Below are positions 30,356 to 39,448 of a stretch of DNA of 64,000 nt, one piece after another. Position numbers and translations under genes: made by a program. Numbering within the stretch: position 1 is the stretch's first letter; every line of letters begins with the position of its first letter. The DNA comes from Fuerstiella sp041398845 (GTDB lineage Bacteria; Planctomycetota; Planctomycetia; Planctomycetales; Planctomycetaceae): contig JAWKTZ010000012.1 of assembly GCA_041398845.1 (NCBI GenBank), positions 310,001 to 374,000 of the forward strand, given 5' to 3'. A model generated the notes under the pieces. That model ran no database searches, was not told the origin of the DNA, and saw only the letters and a program-made list of their open reading frames with translations.

Positions 30356-30433
30356 TCGAAGGCTTCGTTAAGAAAAAGGACTGCGGTTGTGATGCGATGC
30401 ACAGGCTGGCAGCAACGTCCCTGAAACGATGTC

Positions 30434-31828
30434 CTATTTGAACCCGCGACGATTCTCAATCAGGAACTGGCGTTCGACTTCAAACATTCGCCCGGCTTCC
30501 CGGGTTGCCAGAGACTTCAGAGGAAACTCTGAGGGGAATTCGCGACCGTTGTATTGGTGAATCTTCTGCAGGTAGTACACAGCCAGCAAGGCTTCTTCTA
30601 TGTAGGCATCGTGATCGGCAAGCTGCGGATATTTTTCCATCAACTGTTCCATCAGTTCAATTCCCTTTGTGAACAGTTGTTCTGCCTTTGACGGCTGCAG
30701 GTTGCCTTCAGCGTCCTGAGAATCCGACGTTTCCGCCAGAGAGTAAGCCACTTTTCCGTCATAGATGGCTTTGTGAGCCGCGACGGTTTCTTCATCGCGT
30801 TCGCAGTCGGCAAGATTCTGCCAAAAGCGATAGTTGACCATCTTGACGTTCTGTTCCCAGACCTTCGCCTGCTGTTCGAGAGTCACACCGTTTTCTTCTG
30901 CCAGAGCCACCAGTTCTTCCTGGCTGCAGTTCAGTTTGTACTTGACGTCGTTCAGCCCCAGAAAGATGTCGTTACCGTATTTGTCGGTCCATTCGTCGTA
31001 CGCATTGCTCCATGCCGCCCGGTTTTCTTCACCGAAGAAACCTTCATTCTGACGAGCCGTCGCATAATCGTAGAGTGCTCGCGCGGGGCCCTGACGAGCG
31101 ATGACGTGAGTCATCTTCTTGATGCGATACAGAAGATCCTTGGCGTTGGTCTTTGTGAACCAGTCATAAGCGACAAGGTAGTTGTCAATCCCGTCCGGAT
31201 TGATCTCCGGATCCGCCGTCCCGTTCGGAAATCGCTCATCATCCGGGTCATCCAGAAACCATTGGCGGAAGAACTTCTTTTCGTCCGAGTTTCCGAACTT
31301 GCGGCCCATAAAGTCGCCCACATTGTGGAACAGATTGGTGGCGGTCTGATTGCGAGTTGTTCCCAACTGCAGAAACTTGATGCCCTCTTTGACCCAGTAA
31401 AAACGGTCGGCACCGCGGTCCCATTCCCGCGAGACATTGAAGGCCAGGTTCCAGCCCTGGAACTTCCAGATTTCCACATAGTGTGGCTGAAGCTTGATGA
31501 TGGAATCGACGGTGGTCTTGAGCTTGGCCCAGTTCTTTTTCTCCTGAAAGTCCAGAGCTTTCAGATGCAGCACGCTGGCCGCCGGTCCGCGCAGACCCAG
31601 AAGAACAAGGCTCATCGCCGCACTGGACGGATCAATTTCACCCAGCTTGCTTTCTCCCAGGTCGTACTTCACTCGCATTTGAGCGAGCTTGCCGCCGGGC
31701 ACATCGGCCTGAACTCCGGGAACCACATCTTCCGATGTCGGCGCTCCCAGATAGACGATGGGGATCAGCAGCATCAGAATGCCGCCCGCATAAACCAGTT
31801 TGCGTTGTCGAGACGTAAGGTCGTTCAT
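30434..31828 (-). CDS. Membrane-anchored helical-repeat-like protein of ABC exporter operon
   Basis: The 464-residue protein has one N-terminal hydrophobic helix (LVYAGGILMLLIPIVYLG, about residues 11-28). The remainder is soluble, helical and charged, with a TPR-like look in places (KNWAKLKTTVDSIIKLQPHY, NNLF-type turns are absent). Its ATG overlaps the stop of the upstream permease as ATGA, indicating translational coupling. I recall planctomycete homologues carrying the misleading label 'IRE'; nothing here supports an iron role. Its tight coupling to an ABC-2 permease suggests an accessory subunit facing the periplasm, which is inference. Confidence 0.65.
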   Translation of the reverse strand: MNDLTSRQRKLVYAGGILMLLIPIVYLGAPTSEDVVPGVQADVPGGKLAQMRVKYDLGESKLGEIDPSSAAMSLVLLGLRGPAASVLHLKALDFQEKKNWAKLKTTVDSIIKLQPHYVEIWKFQGWNLAFNVSREWDRGADRFYWVKEGIKFLQLGTTRNQTATNLFHNVGDFMGRKFGNSDEKKFFRQWFLDDPDDERFPNGTADPEINPDGIDNYLVAYDWFTKTNAKDLLYRIKKMTHVIARQGPARALYDYATARQNEGFFGEENRAAWSNAYDEWTDKYGNDIFLGLNDVKYKLNCSQEELVALAEENGVTLEQQAKVWEQNVKMVNYRFWQNLADCERDEETVAAHKAIYDGKVAYSLAETSDSQDAEGNLQPSKAEQLFTKGIELMEQLMEKYPQLADHDAYIEEALLAVYYLQKIHQYNGREFPSEFPLKSLATREAGRMFEVERQFLIENRRGFK

Positions 31829-34119
31829 TTCGCTTCAAGTTCCCGGAATTTCAAACAGGCCGCACCAATCAGGACGCACGGCACAAGAAACCCGACATAG
31901 GTGGCAATCGCGGGCAGCACCGAACTGCTCCACGGCACATCAAAACCATTCTCAATATATGCAGCCGCACTACTGAACGTGCTGAAGTCAGGAATAATGT
32001 TACTCGCCGCGTTCAGCATTCCAAGGAACGAGTTGTCGACCGCTTCCATCACCTGACGCTTTCCTTCACTGATGTCCGCTCCCACGCTGGGATTGCGGTG
32101 CTGAAACATCATCATCGCCGATTCCACCATCCCGGCTCCTTCTTCCTCACCGGACAACAGCTTGAGCATAAATTCGTGGAAGAACTGGCCGATCACAAAG
32201 ATTGTCAGAGTAAAGAAGAACGACACGGGTCCCTTCACCACGCAGCTTGCGGTCACACCCAGTACGATCACCAGCGACAGCATCAGTCCGATGTTCAGCA
32301 GGGCCTTGCTGTACCCCGTCAGAAACATGTTGTCTTTCAGACGAATGAACAGGTCCGGGCGAGCCATCCCCAGATACATCTGATCGTCCAGGCAGGCCAC
32401 TTCCAGTCTCAGCACGCCATCCGATGTGACCAGGTCATCAAACAGATCGGCTTCAAGCATCCAACCGGCCGGGTCCTGAGAAATCAGTCGTTCTTCACGT
32501 ACCAGATTATTGAAGAACGTCAGCCAGCGACCACCATCAGCGACAGTCAGCCGACCATCTTCCGCTGTCAGATGCTCTGCCTTGATTTCTTCCTGCAGAA
32601 CCTGCTCGACGAGTTCCGCATTGACTTCAGCAATGCCCGCCGCCGCCAGATCATCAACCAGCGTCGCCGCCAGGTCTGAGCCGTCCAGCAGCTTTCCCTG
32701 ATCGTTCAGCCCCGACACCACTTTGGCCAGAAATCGAGCGGTTGCTTCGTAGTCGCCGGCGTATGTGAGCTTGCGAGGATATTCATGATAGTCATCGCCT
32801 TCATGGAACTCCGCCACGCGGAATGGTTCCAGAGGCACTTCGATCTTCGGCATCTTCTGAAACAGTTCCGCCGCGTTTTCTTCGAGCACAGTGGCCAGAG
32901 TGGCACAGGCCGTGGAAAGTCCGGAATATCCGTCTGAGGAATCTGCGGTGACCTGCTGAGCGGCTTTGCCAAAGGCTTCGAAGGCGTCGGCGACAGCGGG
33001 GAAGTCACCCACTTTCCTCAACGTCGGCACTACCTGAAGTTCACAGGCGATGGCGACCTGCTGGCAGTCCACATACGGAAAGTCGCTCGGCGACGTCAGC
33101 ATGCGTTCGGCTGCGGAATTCAGCAGGGCCGCCGCGTTTTCGAAATTTCCACTTCGCAGTGATTCGGCCGCTTCCCGAAAACCTGCTCCGACACCGAATG
33201 ACGAAAAGGCATCTTCACGGGCGTTGTTAACCAGAGTGTACTGAGCTTCCAGACCCTGGGTCATGGATTCATCCGAGCCCTTGACCGTACGGAACGCTTC
33301 AAAGCGCGATTCAACTCGCAGAGAGTCGCCAAGTTTGTCCGGAGCAACATCGGTAAACAGCCAGACCGCTCGCGACCGTGAATTGCCTTCCACAAAAGAG
33401 CGATACATCCACGGATCACCCACATTCAAACCGCTGGTCTTGGGCAGCCCCTGGCGGTCAAGAAAGAACATGGTGCCATAGACGGGAACGCGACAGGTCA
33501 GCAGATTTCGGGTGTTGGCATTCGCTCCGGTGACCTGATCGGGAATCTGTCGCTGAATCCAGACATAGCCCACAATTCCCATCAGCAGAAGAATGGAGAT
33601 GGCCATCGCGGAAAAGCCCAGCATGCGACCAATGACCACTTCAACTCGCCGAGCCGGTTTGGTGACCACAGTGTGCAGGGAACGAATCCGAATGTCTTCG
33701 GGAATGCCCCAGCAGCTCAGAAAAATCGCGATTGGCAGAATCAGCCAGGAAATGATCGTCAGCATGAATGTGATATGCACGCTCACCTGCAGATCCGCTC
33801 GATCATTGCTGTCCGTCAGAAACCAGCCTCCGAACATCAGCAGGATGGCAAACACCACAAAGACCAGCAGTGCTTTTCGGCGAATGGCCTCTTTCACTGT
33901 GAGTGACGCCAGAGCAAAGATGCGGCGAGGCGACACCGACAGCAGTTCTTTGACATAGCTGGTCAGTCCGGATGCGAACACCACCGCCCCACCGGCTCCG
34001 GCAGACAGAAACGAACCCAGCAGGCCAATGGCCAGTGCGACCCCTGCCAGAATGCCAACAAGAGCCAGCCAGCTTTTCAGGCCGGCTTCGACATCGAATG
34101 CGGTTGGATTAAAATCCAT
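31825..34119 (-). CDS. Large ABC-2 type transporter permease
   Basis: The 764-residue protein has an N-terminal hydrophobic pair (about residues 15-50), a conserved ABC-2 core (RRIFALASLTVKEAIRRKAL, LLVFVVFAILLMFGGWFLTD), a helix near 170-185 and four or more helices in the last 170 residues. Between them is a large soluble insert (about residues 190-590), probably extracytoplasmic. The motif VVTKPARRVEVVIGRMLGF is typical of the intracellular coupling loop. It lies 72 bases after the ATPase gene and overlaps the next gene by four bases. Substrate unknown; export of a polymer or protein is plausible given the large insert. Confidence 0.78.
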   Translation of the reverse strand: MDFNPTAFDVEAGLKSWLALVGILAGVALAIGLLGSFLSAGAGGAVVFASGLTSYVKELLSVSPRRIFALASLTVKEAIRRKALLVFVVFAILLMFGGWFLTDSNDRADLQVSVHITFMLTIISWLILPIAIFLSCWGIPEDIRIRSLHTVVTKPARRVEVVIGRMLGFSAMAISILLLMGIVGYVWIQRQIPDQVTGANANTRNLLTCRVPVYGTMFFLDRQGLPKTSGLNVGDPWMYRSFVEGNSRSRAVWLFTDVAPDKLGDSLRVESRFEAFRTVKGSDESMTQGLEAQYTLVNNAREDAFSSFGVGAGFREAAESLRSGNFENAAALLNSAAERMLTSPSDFPYVDCQQVAIACELQVVPTLRKVGDFPAVADAFEAFGKAAQQVTADSSDGYSGLSTACATLATVLEENAAELFQKMPKIEVPLEPFRVAEFHEGDDYHEYPRKLTYAGDYEATARFLAKVVSGLNDQGKLLDGSDLAATLVDDLAAAGIAEVNAELVEQVLQEEIKAEHLTAEDGRLTVADGGRWLTFFNNLVREERLISQDPAGWMLEADLFDDLVTSDGVLRLEVACLDDQMYLGMARPDLFIRLKDNMFLTGYSKALLNIGLMLSLVIVLGVTASCVVKGPVSFFFTLTIFVIGQFFHEFMLKLLSGEEEGAGMVESAMMMFQHRNPSVGADISEGKRQVMEAVDNSFLGMLNAASNIIPDFSTFSSAAAYIENGFDVPWSSSVLPAIATYVGFLVPCVLIGAACLKFRELEAK

Positions 34120-34191
34120 GGCTTAGATATTTCGGAAAAACGACGAAAGGCACTAACAACACACGCCGGATCACTTCAGAACGCCGCCCGT

Positions 34192-35139
34192 TCAGGATTG
34201 CGACGCCGAACTGTCAGACGTTTCTTCTGTGGCAGCAGGCTGAGTCGCCGCCATTTCCTCGGCCGTGAACCGGCGCCCCGGACGTTCGCCACTCTCGCGA
34301 ACGGTCTTCAGGAACAGTTCTTCCAGGTCCGCTCGAGGCTTCTGAATGTTCGCTTCGGACATTCCGTGCTTCTTCAGTACAGCCTGAACTTCTGCGATGG
34401 CCTCATCGCTCAGATTCCCCGTGCGGATTTCTGTTTCGTCCCGCAGTTCCAGAAGTTCGTCAACCTTGCCCAGAACCTTCAGTTCACCCTGAAACAGCAC
34501 GGCAATGCGGTCGCTCACGTCCTGAACGTCAGCCAGTTGGTGACTGCACAACACGACCGTCTTCCCCTGATCCCGCAGTTTCAGAATCAGGTCCTTCATT
34601 TCCCGGGTACCGATGGGGTCCAGTCCGCTGGTGGGTTCGTCCAGCAGGACCAGTTCGGGATCGTTGATCAGCGCCTGAGCCAGCCCGATTCGGCGAGTCA
34701 TCCCTTTGGAATATTCCTTCAACTGGCGTCGGCGAGCATGATCCAGACCGACCATTTTGATCAGTTCGTCTGCTCGCTGATTGCGCTGTTCCGCAGAAAT
34801 GTTGAACAGGCGACCGTAGAAATCCAGAGTTTCGTCGGCGTTCAGAAACCGGTACAGATACGATTCTTCCGGCAGGTAACCAATCCGTTCGTTCTTTGCG
34901 ACGTCGGACGCTTTTTTACCCAGAATGCTGATGCTGCCCGACGTTGGAAACAACAGCCCCAGCAGCATCTTAATGGTTGTGGTCTTGCCGGACCCGTTCG
35001 GTCCCAGCAAACCAAATACCTCGCCGCGTTTCACATCCAGACTCAGACTTTTCACGGCCTGAACCTTCTTCCGGCCCCAGAAGTCGCGATAAACCTTGGA
35101 CAGGTTGCGAATTTCAATGACGTTTTCCTGAGTCTGCAT
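34192..35139 (-). CDS. ABC transporter ATP-binding protein
   Basis: The 315-residue ATPase has Walker A GPNGSGKT (about residues 43-50), signature region YSKGMTRRIGLAQAL (about 140-154; SKGM in place of SGGQ is common in the ABC-2 exporter group), Walker B LVLLDEPTSGLDP (about 161-173) and a switch histidine in LCSHQLADVQ. The C-terminal 80 residues form the extension seen in CcmA/GldA-like ATPases and end in a Ser/Thr-rich tail. It is first in a five-gene minus-strand operon that includes two ABC-2 permeases, and should energise that exporter at the cytoplasmic face. Confidence 0.92.
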   Translation of the reverse strand: MQTQENVIEIRNLSKVYRDFWGRKKVQAVKSLSLDVKRGEVFGLLGPNGSGKTTTIKMLLGLLFPTSGSISILGKKASDVAKNERIGYLPEESYLYRFLNADETLDFYGRLFNISAEQRNQRADELIKMVGLDHARRRQLKEYSKGMTRRIGLAQALINDPELVLLDEPTSGLDPIGTREMKDLILKLRDQGKTVVLCSHQLADVQDVSDRIAVLFQGELKVLGKVDELLELRDETEIRTGNLSDEAIAEVQAVLKKHGMSEANIQKPRADLEELFLKTVRESGERPGRRFTAEEMAATQPAATEETSDSSASQS

Positions 35140-35473
35140 GCTGGTGATCTTCGCGAATGAAAAAGTGATGAAACCGCGACAATTGCCTCAGTTTTCACGA
35201 AACTGCGGGACACGGGAACCCGCCGCATACCGGGGATACGCAGGATTCGGCCGGGATGTTTGTGGAATTCAGAGAAATCCACCGGGACACAACGGCAGTC
35301 AATCCCGCGATCCGCGATCAGCAACCCACACAGCTCGCAGACACACGGCATTGCGGAAACTCCTGAGGTTCCGTTTCTGACTCCAAAGTGCGTCATCGCG
35401 GACGAACCAACATGTTTCACCGCACCCGTCAATTCGGTATGATTCCACTCGTCCCGACGAACGATCCTGTTGT

Positions 35474-36547
35474 GTGCTGGAAACCATGACTCAAGACGAA
35501 CTCCAATCTGCCGCCGCCGATCACGCGGCTGTGCAACGCAAACGATTTCTGGCCAAACTGGTCGTCTTCGCAGCCATCGTGGCGTTCGCCGTCCTGAAAC
35601 CCAAAGTCGAATCGTGGCTGAATGACCACAACCCGAATGGGGCCGACGTTCAGTCCACCAGGCCCACTGCAGATCGCCCGGCCATCCCCGGCGACATCGA
35701 TTTGGGGACGCGGAACATCACAGAGAACAAAAGTGACGCCGTTCAGCCCGGCGACATCGTGTTCACCACCACCGATCCTGCGGCCGCCAACTCGAGTGAC
35801 ACGGAAGCAAGCAACCCCGGCAGCGACGCACGGATTTCGCCGTCGGAAGTCAAGGCATCGCAGCGAGTGCCGGATCGAAAGTCTGATTCATCGGTGATCG
35901 ACACGGCTGGAGCGGCTGAGCAGACGTCGGCTGCTGACAAGTCCACCAGGACGCCCGCAAAAACCACATCCGGCAAAACGAAGTCCTCCGCAAAGGGCTC
36001 AAAATCAAAGTCGGTGGCCGATCCGTCGCCACCGTCGCCGAAGAAAAGCGTCGCTGCGAATTCGGAATCCTCAACAGCGCCTGCGTCCCGTTCGCAAACG
36101 TCCAGTCAGCCGAAGCCGAAGACAACGGCAAGTCAGTCGGATGCTCCAGGCAACCTGAAACTTGTTCCGGGAACACGCGATGAATTTCGATCCCCCGCCG
36201 GCCTGCTGTATGCACGAGGCAGCGTCGACGGACATCGCCTGAAGCACGTGCTGAAACACGCCGAGGACAATCTGGACAAACCGATTCACGGCGTCTACTC
36301 CGGCGACATGAATCAGATTCTGGAGTGGATTGACCAGGCCTTCATCAAGGGAAAGAAAGGCGGCAAAGGCGTGCGAGTCGAAAGTGAGGGCGATCGAATC
36401 GTGTATACAGTCGACCTTGGAAAGAAGATCGGGTACGTCGGAGGTCAGGTGGGCCAGCGCAAAGGCAATCCGGCCTGCCGCTATCTGCGGCTGGTGGTTG
36501 GCGAAGATGACGATGTTGTCACCGCTTACCCGTCACAGTCTCTGTAG
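35474..36547 (+). CDS. Membrane-anchored protein with disordered linker and possible nuclease-like C-terminal domain
   Basis: The 357-residue protein has a hydrophobic helix near residues 27-45 (FLAKLVVFAAIVAFAVLKP). A Ser/Thr/Lys/Pro-rich linker spans about residues 50-225. The compact C-terminal domain (about 230-357) contains GHRLKHVLKHAEDN, PIHGVYSG and VVTAYPSQSL. This His...His...Thr-Tyr/Ala pattern recalls BECR-fold ribonucleases (EndoU-like and CDI toxin relatives), but the match is motif-level only and no partner immunity gene is evident. The start at 35,474 is TTG or CTG-like in context; MTQDELQSAA (ATG at 35,486) is an alternative start. Confidence 0.6.
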   Translation: MLETMTQDELQSAAADHAAVQRKRFLAKLVVFAAIVAFAVLKPKVESWLNDHNPNGADVQSTRPTADRPAIPGDIDLGTRNITENKSDAVQPGDIVFTTTDPAAANSSDTEASNPGSDARISPSEVKASQRVPDRKSDSSVIDTAGAAEQTSAADKSTRTPAKTTSGKTKSSAKGSKSKSVADPSPPSPKKSVAANSESSTAPASRSQTSSQPKPKTTASQSDAPGNLKLVPGTRDEFRSPAGLLYARGSVDGHRLKHVLKHAEDNLDKPIHGVYSGDMNQILEWIDQAFIKGKKGGKGVRVESEGDRIVYTVDLGKKIGYVGGQVGQRKGNPACRYLRLVVGEDDDVVTAYPSQSL

Positions 36548-36782
36548 AATTCCCAGTCCGCAGGGGTGAGTCGGTGTGGGCAAAAGGTGCCGGTCGTGAC
36601 CCTGCACTTGCGACTTTTGCACGGCAGCGTGGCGAATTTCGAGCAAAGCCATTCGACTGGATCATCCGATAACCATTGATGTCGAAACTGGCCATGACCC
36701 GTTTGGCCAATTCGAGGATGATCGTGGTGTGACGGCTTCTTTCACGACGCTGGAAGTTGTTCACAACAGCCACACCTTCCGT
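36548..36782. other. Intergenic region before repeat copy 2, nothing recognised
   Basis: No gene, hairpin with T-tract or promoter stands out here. With the repeat that follows, it forms a 420-base gene-free stretch ahead of the 64-residue protein gene. Confidence 0.4.
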
Positions 36783-36883
36783 AGAGGCTATCTGAAAAAG
36801 GGGTCTGACCCTTTGGAGGGCGGTCAATTTGCAGTCAATACGGCTGCCCGGAGAGGGTCAGACCCCTTTTTCAGATAGCCTCT
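36783..36883. repeat. Palindromic element family A, copy 2
   Basis: A 101 bp element with the perfect outer arms AGAGGCTATCTGAAAAAGGG and its complement. The interior is in the same orientation as copy 1. It is preceded by T (TAGAGGC) and followed by AA. It lies upstream of the 64-residue acidic protein. Confidence 0.92.
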
Positions 36884-36967
36884 AATTTCAGCTCACCAGA
36901 TGCTGGCCGTGTGCAGTAACACCAGCCCCCGACCTTTACACCCCTCTGTACACAAAAGGAGACCCCT

Positions 36968-37162
36968 ATGAGTGAAGCCATCGAAGATCAGGACTTCGAG
37001 GAAATCTGCAGCGACGAAGTCGATCGCGTTGTGGAAATCCTGGACAGCCTGATCGAAAACACCCAAAGCGAAAACATCAAGCACTTTCTGGAAGAAGCTT
37101 CCAGCAACATCTATTACCTCGTCTACGAAGACGAAGACGATGCTCTTGACCAGGCTGCGTAA
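36968..37162 (+). CDS. Small acidic protein, 64 residues
   Basis: The ATG is preceded by AAAGGAG with seven bases of spacing, a strong ribosome binding site, and the gene ends just before an intrinsic terminator, so it looks like a genuine monocistronic gene. The protein is very acidic (many Glu and Asp), predicted helical, with DEVDRVVEILDSLIENTQ and a C-terminal YYLVYEDEDDALDQ. There is no signal peptide or known domain. It could be a small binding or adaptor protein, but the function is unknown. Confidence 0.7.
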   Translation: MSEAIEDQDFEEICSDEVDRVVEILDSLIENTQSENIKHFLEEASSNIYYLVYEDEDDALDQAA

Positions 37163-37190
37163 CGCCGCCCGGTCATTGCAGAACATCACG

Positions 37191-37220
37191 AGCCCGACGT
37201 GGAAACACGCCGGGCTTTTT
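37191..37220 (+). terminator. Rho-independent terminator
   Basis: AGCCCGACGTG pairs imperfectly with CACGCCGGGCT across a GAAA-type loop, followed by TTTTT. It closes the 64-residue gene transcript, 28 bases after the stop, and faces the convergent methyltransferase gene. Confidence 0.85.
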
Positions 37221-37252
37221 CACGCGCCCAGGCCGAAGAACTTTGTGACGAT

Positions 37253-37969
37253 TCAGCGCTTGACCACTTCCACCAGAATGCCACCCATTCTCATGATTTC
37301 GTGGAAGCGAGTGAACCAGTGTTCACGTCCCCAATTCAGTCCCACTTTGTCACAGGCGCTGCGCAGTTCGAGTCGGGAAAAGGTGCGACACTTCCATGCA
37401 TGACTTGTCAGAAAGCCGGAAAACGACGTTTCCGTGACCAGCAGCAGCAGGGTTCCGCCAGGCTTCAGGACTCGAGCGAATTCGGCCAGGCCTGGTGTGG
37501 GATCGGGCAGGTATTCCAATACGAATCCGCAGGTGATGCAATCAAACGATTCGTCGCGGAATGGCAAAGCCGTCATGTCGGCACCGACGAACACAGGGCG
37601 GTCTGACTTCAGCCGTTCCCGAGCTCGTCTCAGCATTTCCACTGACAGGTCAAAACCAACGATCTGAGCGTCCTGATGAGCAACCTGAAGCAGATGCCGA
37701 ATGATCTGGCCCGCTCCGGAACCTACATCCAGAATTCGATCGAAACGTGCTGCGTCAAATCGCCCGGATTTGAACAACTGTCCCATCAACGGCTCGTGCA
37801 ACGAAAAAATGCTGCTCAAATGCAGCACCGCTCCCTGGGGACCGTCGTAAAGACTGCGAACCGATTGCTGATACTTCCCGAATTCCTGGCGATTGACGCC
37901 GGAAAACTCCACCAGATTCCGAACTTTTCGCTTTGCCGTCGCCTTCCAGTCGCCAGTGCTGTTCGTCAC
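37253..37969 (-). CDS. Class I SAM-dependent methyltransferase
   Basis: The 238-residue protein has the class I fold signatures: motif I ILDVGSGAGQIIRHLL (about residues 83-98), acidic motif II in VGFDLSVEMLRRA, then GADMTALPFRDESFDCITCG and VLEYLPDP, and motif III LKPGGTLLLLV. This matches the Methyltransf_11 group (UbiE/small-molecule type). The N-terminal 60 residues may hold the substrate-binding part. Neighbours give no clue to the substrate; it converges with the small acidic gene and is divergent from the phosphatase gene. The general class is certain, the substrate unknown. Confidence 0.85.
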   Translation of the reverse strand: MTNSTGDWKATAKRKVRNLVEFSGVNRQEFGKYQQSVRSLYDGPQGAVLHLSSIFSLHEPLMGQLFKSGRFDAARFDRILDVGSGAGQIIRHLLQVAHQDAQIVGFDLSVEMLRRARERLKSDRPVFVGADMTALPFRDESFDCITCGFVLEYLPDPTPGLAEFARVLKPGGTLLLLVTETSFSGFLTSHAWKCRTFSRLELRSACDKVGLNWGREHWFTRFHEIMRMGGILVEVVKR

Positions 37970-38489
37970 GTCGAGTCCTGTGCTGCTCAGGAATGGTCAC
38001 GAGTCGGGGAGACTCGGAGAGAAAAACCGTCGAACCGGGGGATATCGGTGCCAGATCTCAGTCACCATCACGCCTGCGGGACTGTACATCATTCGTCGAA
38101 TGACCTTGAGTATAAGCAGAGTTTGATCCGGATTGAACTCGTTCGCCGTTGAGTTTCAGAAGTCGGACGTCAAAATATAGGCAGTTTGCGCCAATCACGA
38201 GATCCCGCAGCGAGCCTGCGGCATGGTGATTCGACGGGGAGATCGATTTCCGCCAACACCTGTTTTCTTCATGTTGCCAGGCGTAAATGATTACTGAAAC
38301 ACGACTTAAACAAAATCGGTGTCCGGAAGAGAAACCGGGTTCCGGCCAGACAATCCAGAATCGGCCGCACCAGCCTCTTGAGATTTTCGCATCTTCCCGC
38401 CATGATACGCAGCAAGTCGTTCGAGGCGTGCGGTCTCGAAGGGTGTCGTTGATGACAGGTCCGCCAATTCTTTCAGGAACCCTGGTTTT
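37970..38489. other. Divergent intergenic region, nothing recognised
   Basis: About 520 bases between the divergent methyltransferase and phosphatase genes, which must hold promoters for both. A short CCGCAG...CTGCGG hairpin lies near 38,201-38,222. I see no small gene or repeat family member. Confidence 0.4.
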
Positions 38490-38963
38490 TTGAGACTCCT
38501 TTTTGTTTGTACGGGCAACACCTGTCGCAGCCCAATGGCGGAGGCTCTCTTTCGTCGTCTGGCGAGTGATCGATTGAACTGTTCAGAGGACAAACTTCTG
38601 GATCACGATCTGGACGTTTTTTCGGCAGGTGTCGCCGCCGCAGACAGTGCTCCTGCGTCACCTGAAGCCATCCAGATACTCAAAGAACGAGGAATTCCGT
38701 TAGCACAGCATCTGAGTCAGCAGGTGACGGACGAGATGCTGGTGAAGTCGGATCTGATTCTGGCCATGACGCCAGGCCATCTCGGCGTTCTCCGGAATGC
38801 CCGGCCCGATCTGGCGTCTCGGATGCGTTTGCTGCAACCCAATGGAAGCGGCGTGCTGGATCCGATTGGCGGCGGAATGGACGACTATCGGCAGTGTGCC
38901 GACGAAATTACGACCTGTCTGGAATCACTGCTCGACGAACTCATTCAGAAAGACACCGAGTAA
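38490..38963 (+). CDS. Low-molecular-weight protein-tyrosine-phosphatase family protein
   Basis: The 157-residue protein begins at a TTG at 38,490. The active-site P-loop CTGNTCRS (residues 7-14) fits C-x5-R-S, and the general-acid aspartate lies in DPIGGGMDDYRQC (about residue 122). Length and layout match LMW-PTP/ArsC-like phosphatases, which dephosphorylate tyrosine or, in some, arginine (YwlE-type; the Thr after the first Cys, as in CTGNT, fits the arginine phosphatase subgroup). It is followed by rpiB after two bases and by an lplA-like gene, a likely operon; the pairing with RpiB also occurs in Firmicutes (ywlE-ywlF). Confidence 0.88.
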   Translation: MRLLFVCTGNTCRSPMAEALFRRLASDRLNCSEDKLLDHDLDVFSAGVAAADSAPASPEAIQILKERGIPLAQHLSQQVTDEMLVKSDLILAMTPGHLGVLRNARPDLASRMRLLQPNGSGVLDPIGGGMDDYRQCADEITTCLESLLDELIQKDTE

Positions 38964-38965
38964 CC

Positions 38966-39448
38966 ATGAGAATCGGTATCGCAAGCGACCATCGCGGCTA
39001 TCACATGAAGGGGCGGCTGATCGAGCTGGCTCGCAGCCTGGGGAATGAAGTTCATGACTTTGGCCCGGAGTCAACGGAGAGCGTCGACTATCCGGACTAT
39101 GCTGGTCGAGTCGCATCGTCTGTGGCGTCCGGCGATGTGGATCGTGGCGTCCTGATCTGCGGCACAGGAATCGGGATGTGTATTGCCGCCAACAAATTTG
39201 ACGGTGTGCGAGCTGCCAATTGCAACGACAGCGTGACTGCGGAATTCAGCCGGCTGCACAATGACGCCAATGTCGTGTGTTTGTCCGCCGATCAGCTCAG
39301 CGATCAGCTCGCCGATCAGATTCTGGAGATCTGGTTGAAAACCGCCTTTGAGGCCGGCCGACATGCGCGACGACTTCAAAAGATTGCCGACATCGAGAGC
39401 GGAGCGTCTTCGGCGCTGGCGGAAACGGAAACCGGTTCAGATTCGTGA
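38966..39448 (+). CDS. rpiB: Ribose-5-phosphate isomerase B
   Basis: The ATG at 38,966 opens MRIGIASDHRGYHMKGRL, the canonical RpiB start with the D-H pair near residues 8-9. GVLICGTGIGMCIAANKFDG (about residues 64-83) holds the catalytic cysteine and glycine loop, and GVRAANCND follows. The 160-residue length is slightly above the family's 145-150 because of an acidic tail. It interconverts ribulose 5-phosphate and ribose 5-phosphate in the pentose phosphate pathway. The gene is two bases after the phosphatase and overlaps the ligase gene by four bases. Confidence 0.93.
   Translation: MRIGIASDHRGYHMKGRLIELARSLGNEVHDFGPESTESVDYPDYAGRVASSVASGDVDRGVLICGTGIGMCIAANKFDGVRAANCNDSVTAEFSRLHNDANVVCLSADQLSDQLADQILEIWLKTAFEAGRHARRLQKIADIESGASSALAETETGSDS

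Noticed and set aside
30773..31900. 375-codon plus-strand open frame opposite the ABC accessory gene
   Set aside because: The minus-strand genes are coupled by ATGA and belong to an operon; this frame has no features.
37970..38489. Possible small gene in the divergent region
   Set aside because: Open frames here lack ribosome binding sites and recognisable sequence.
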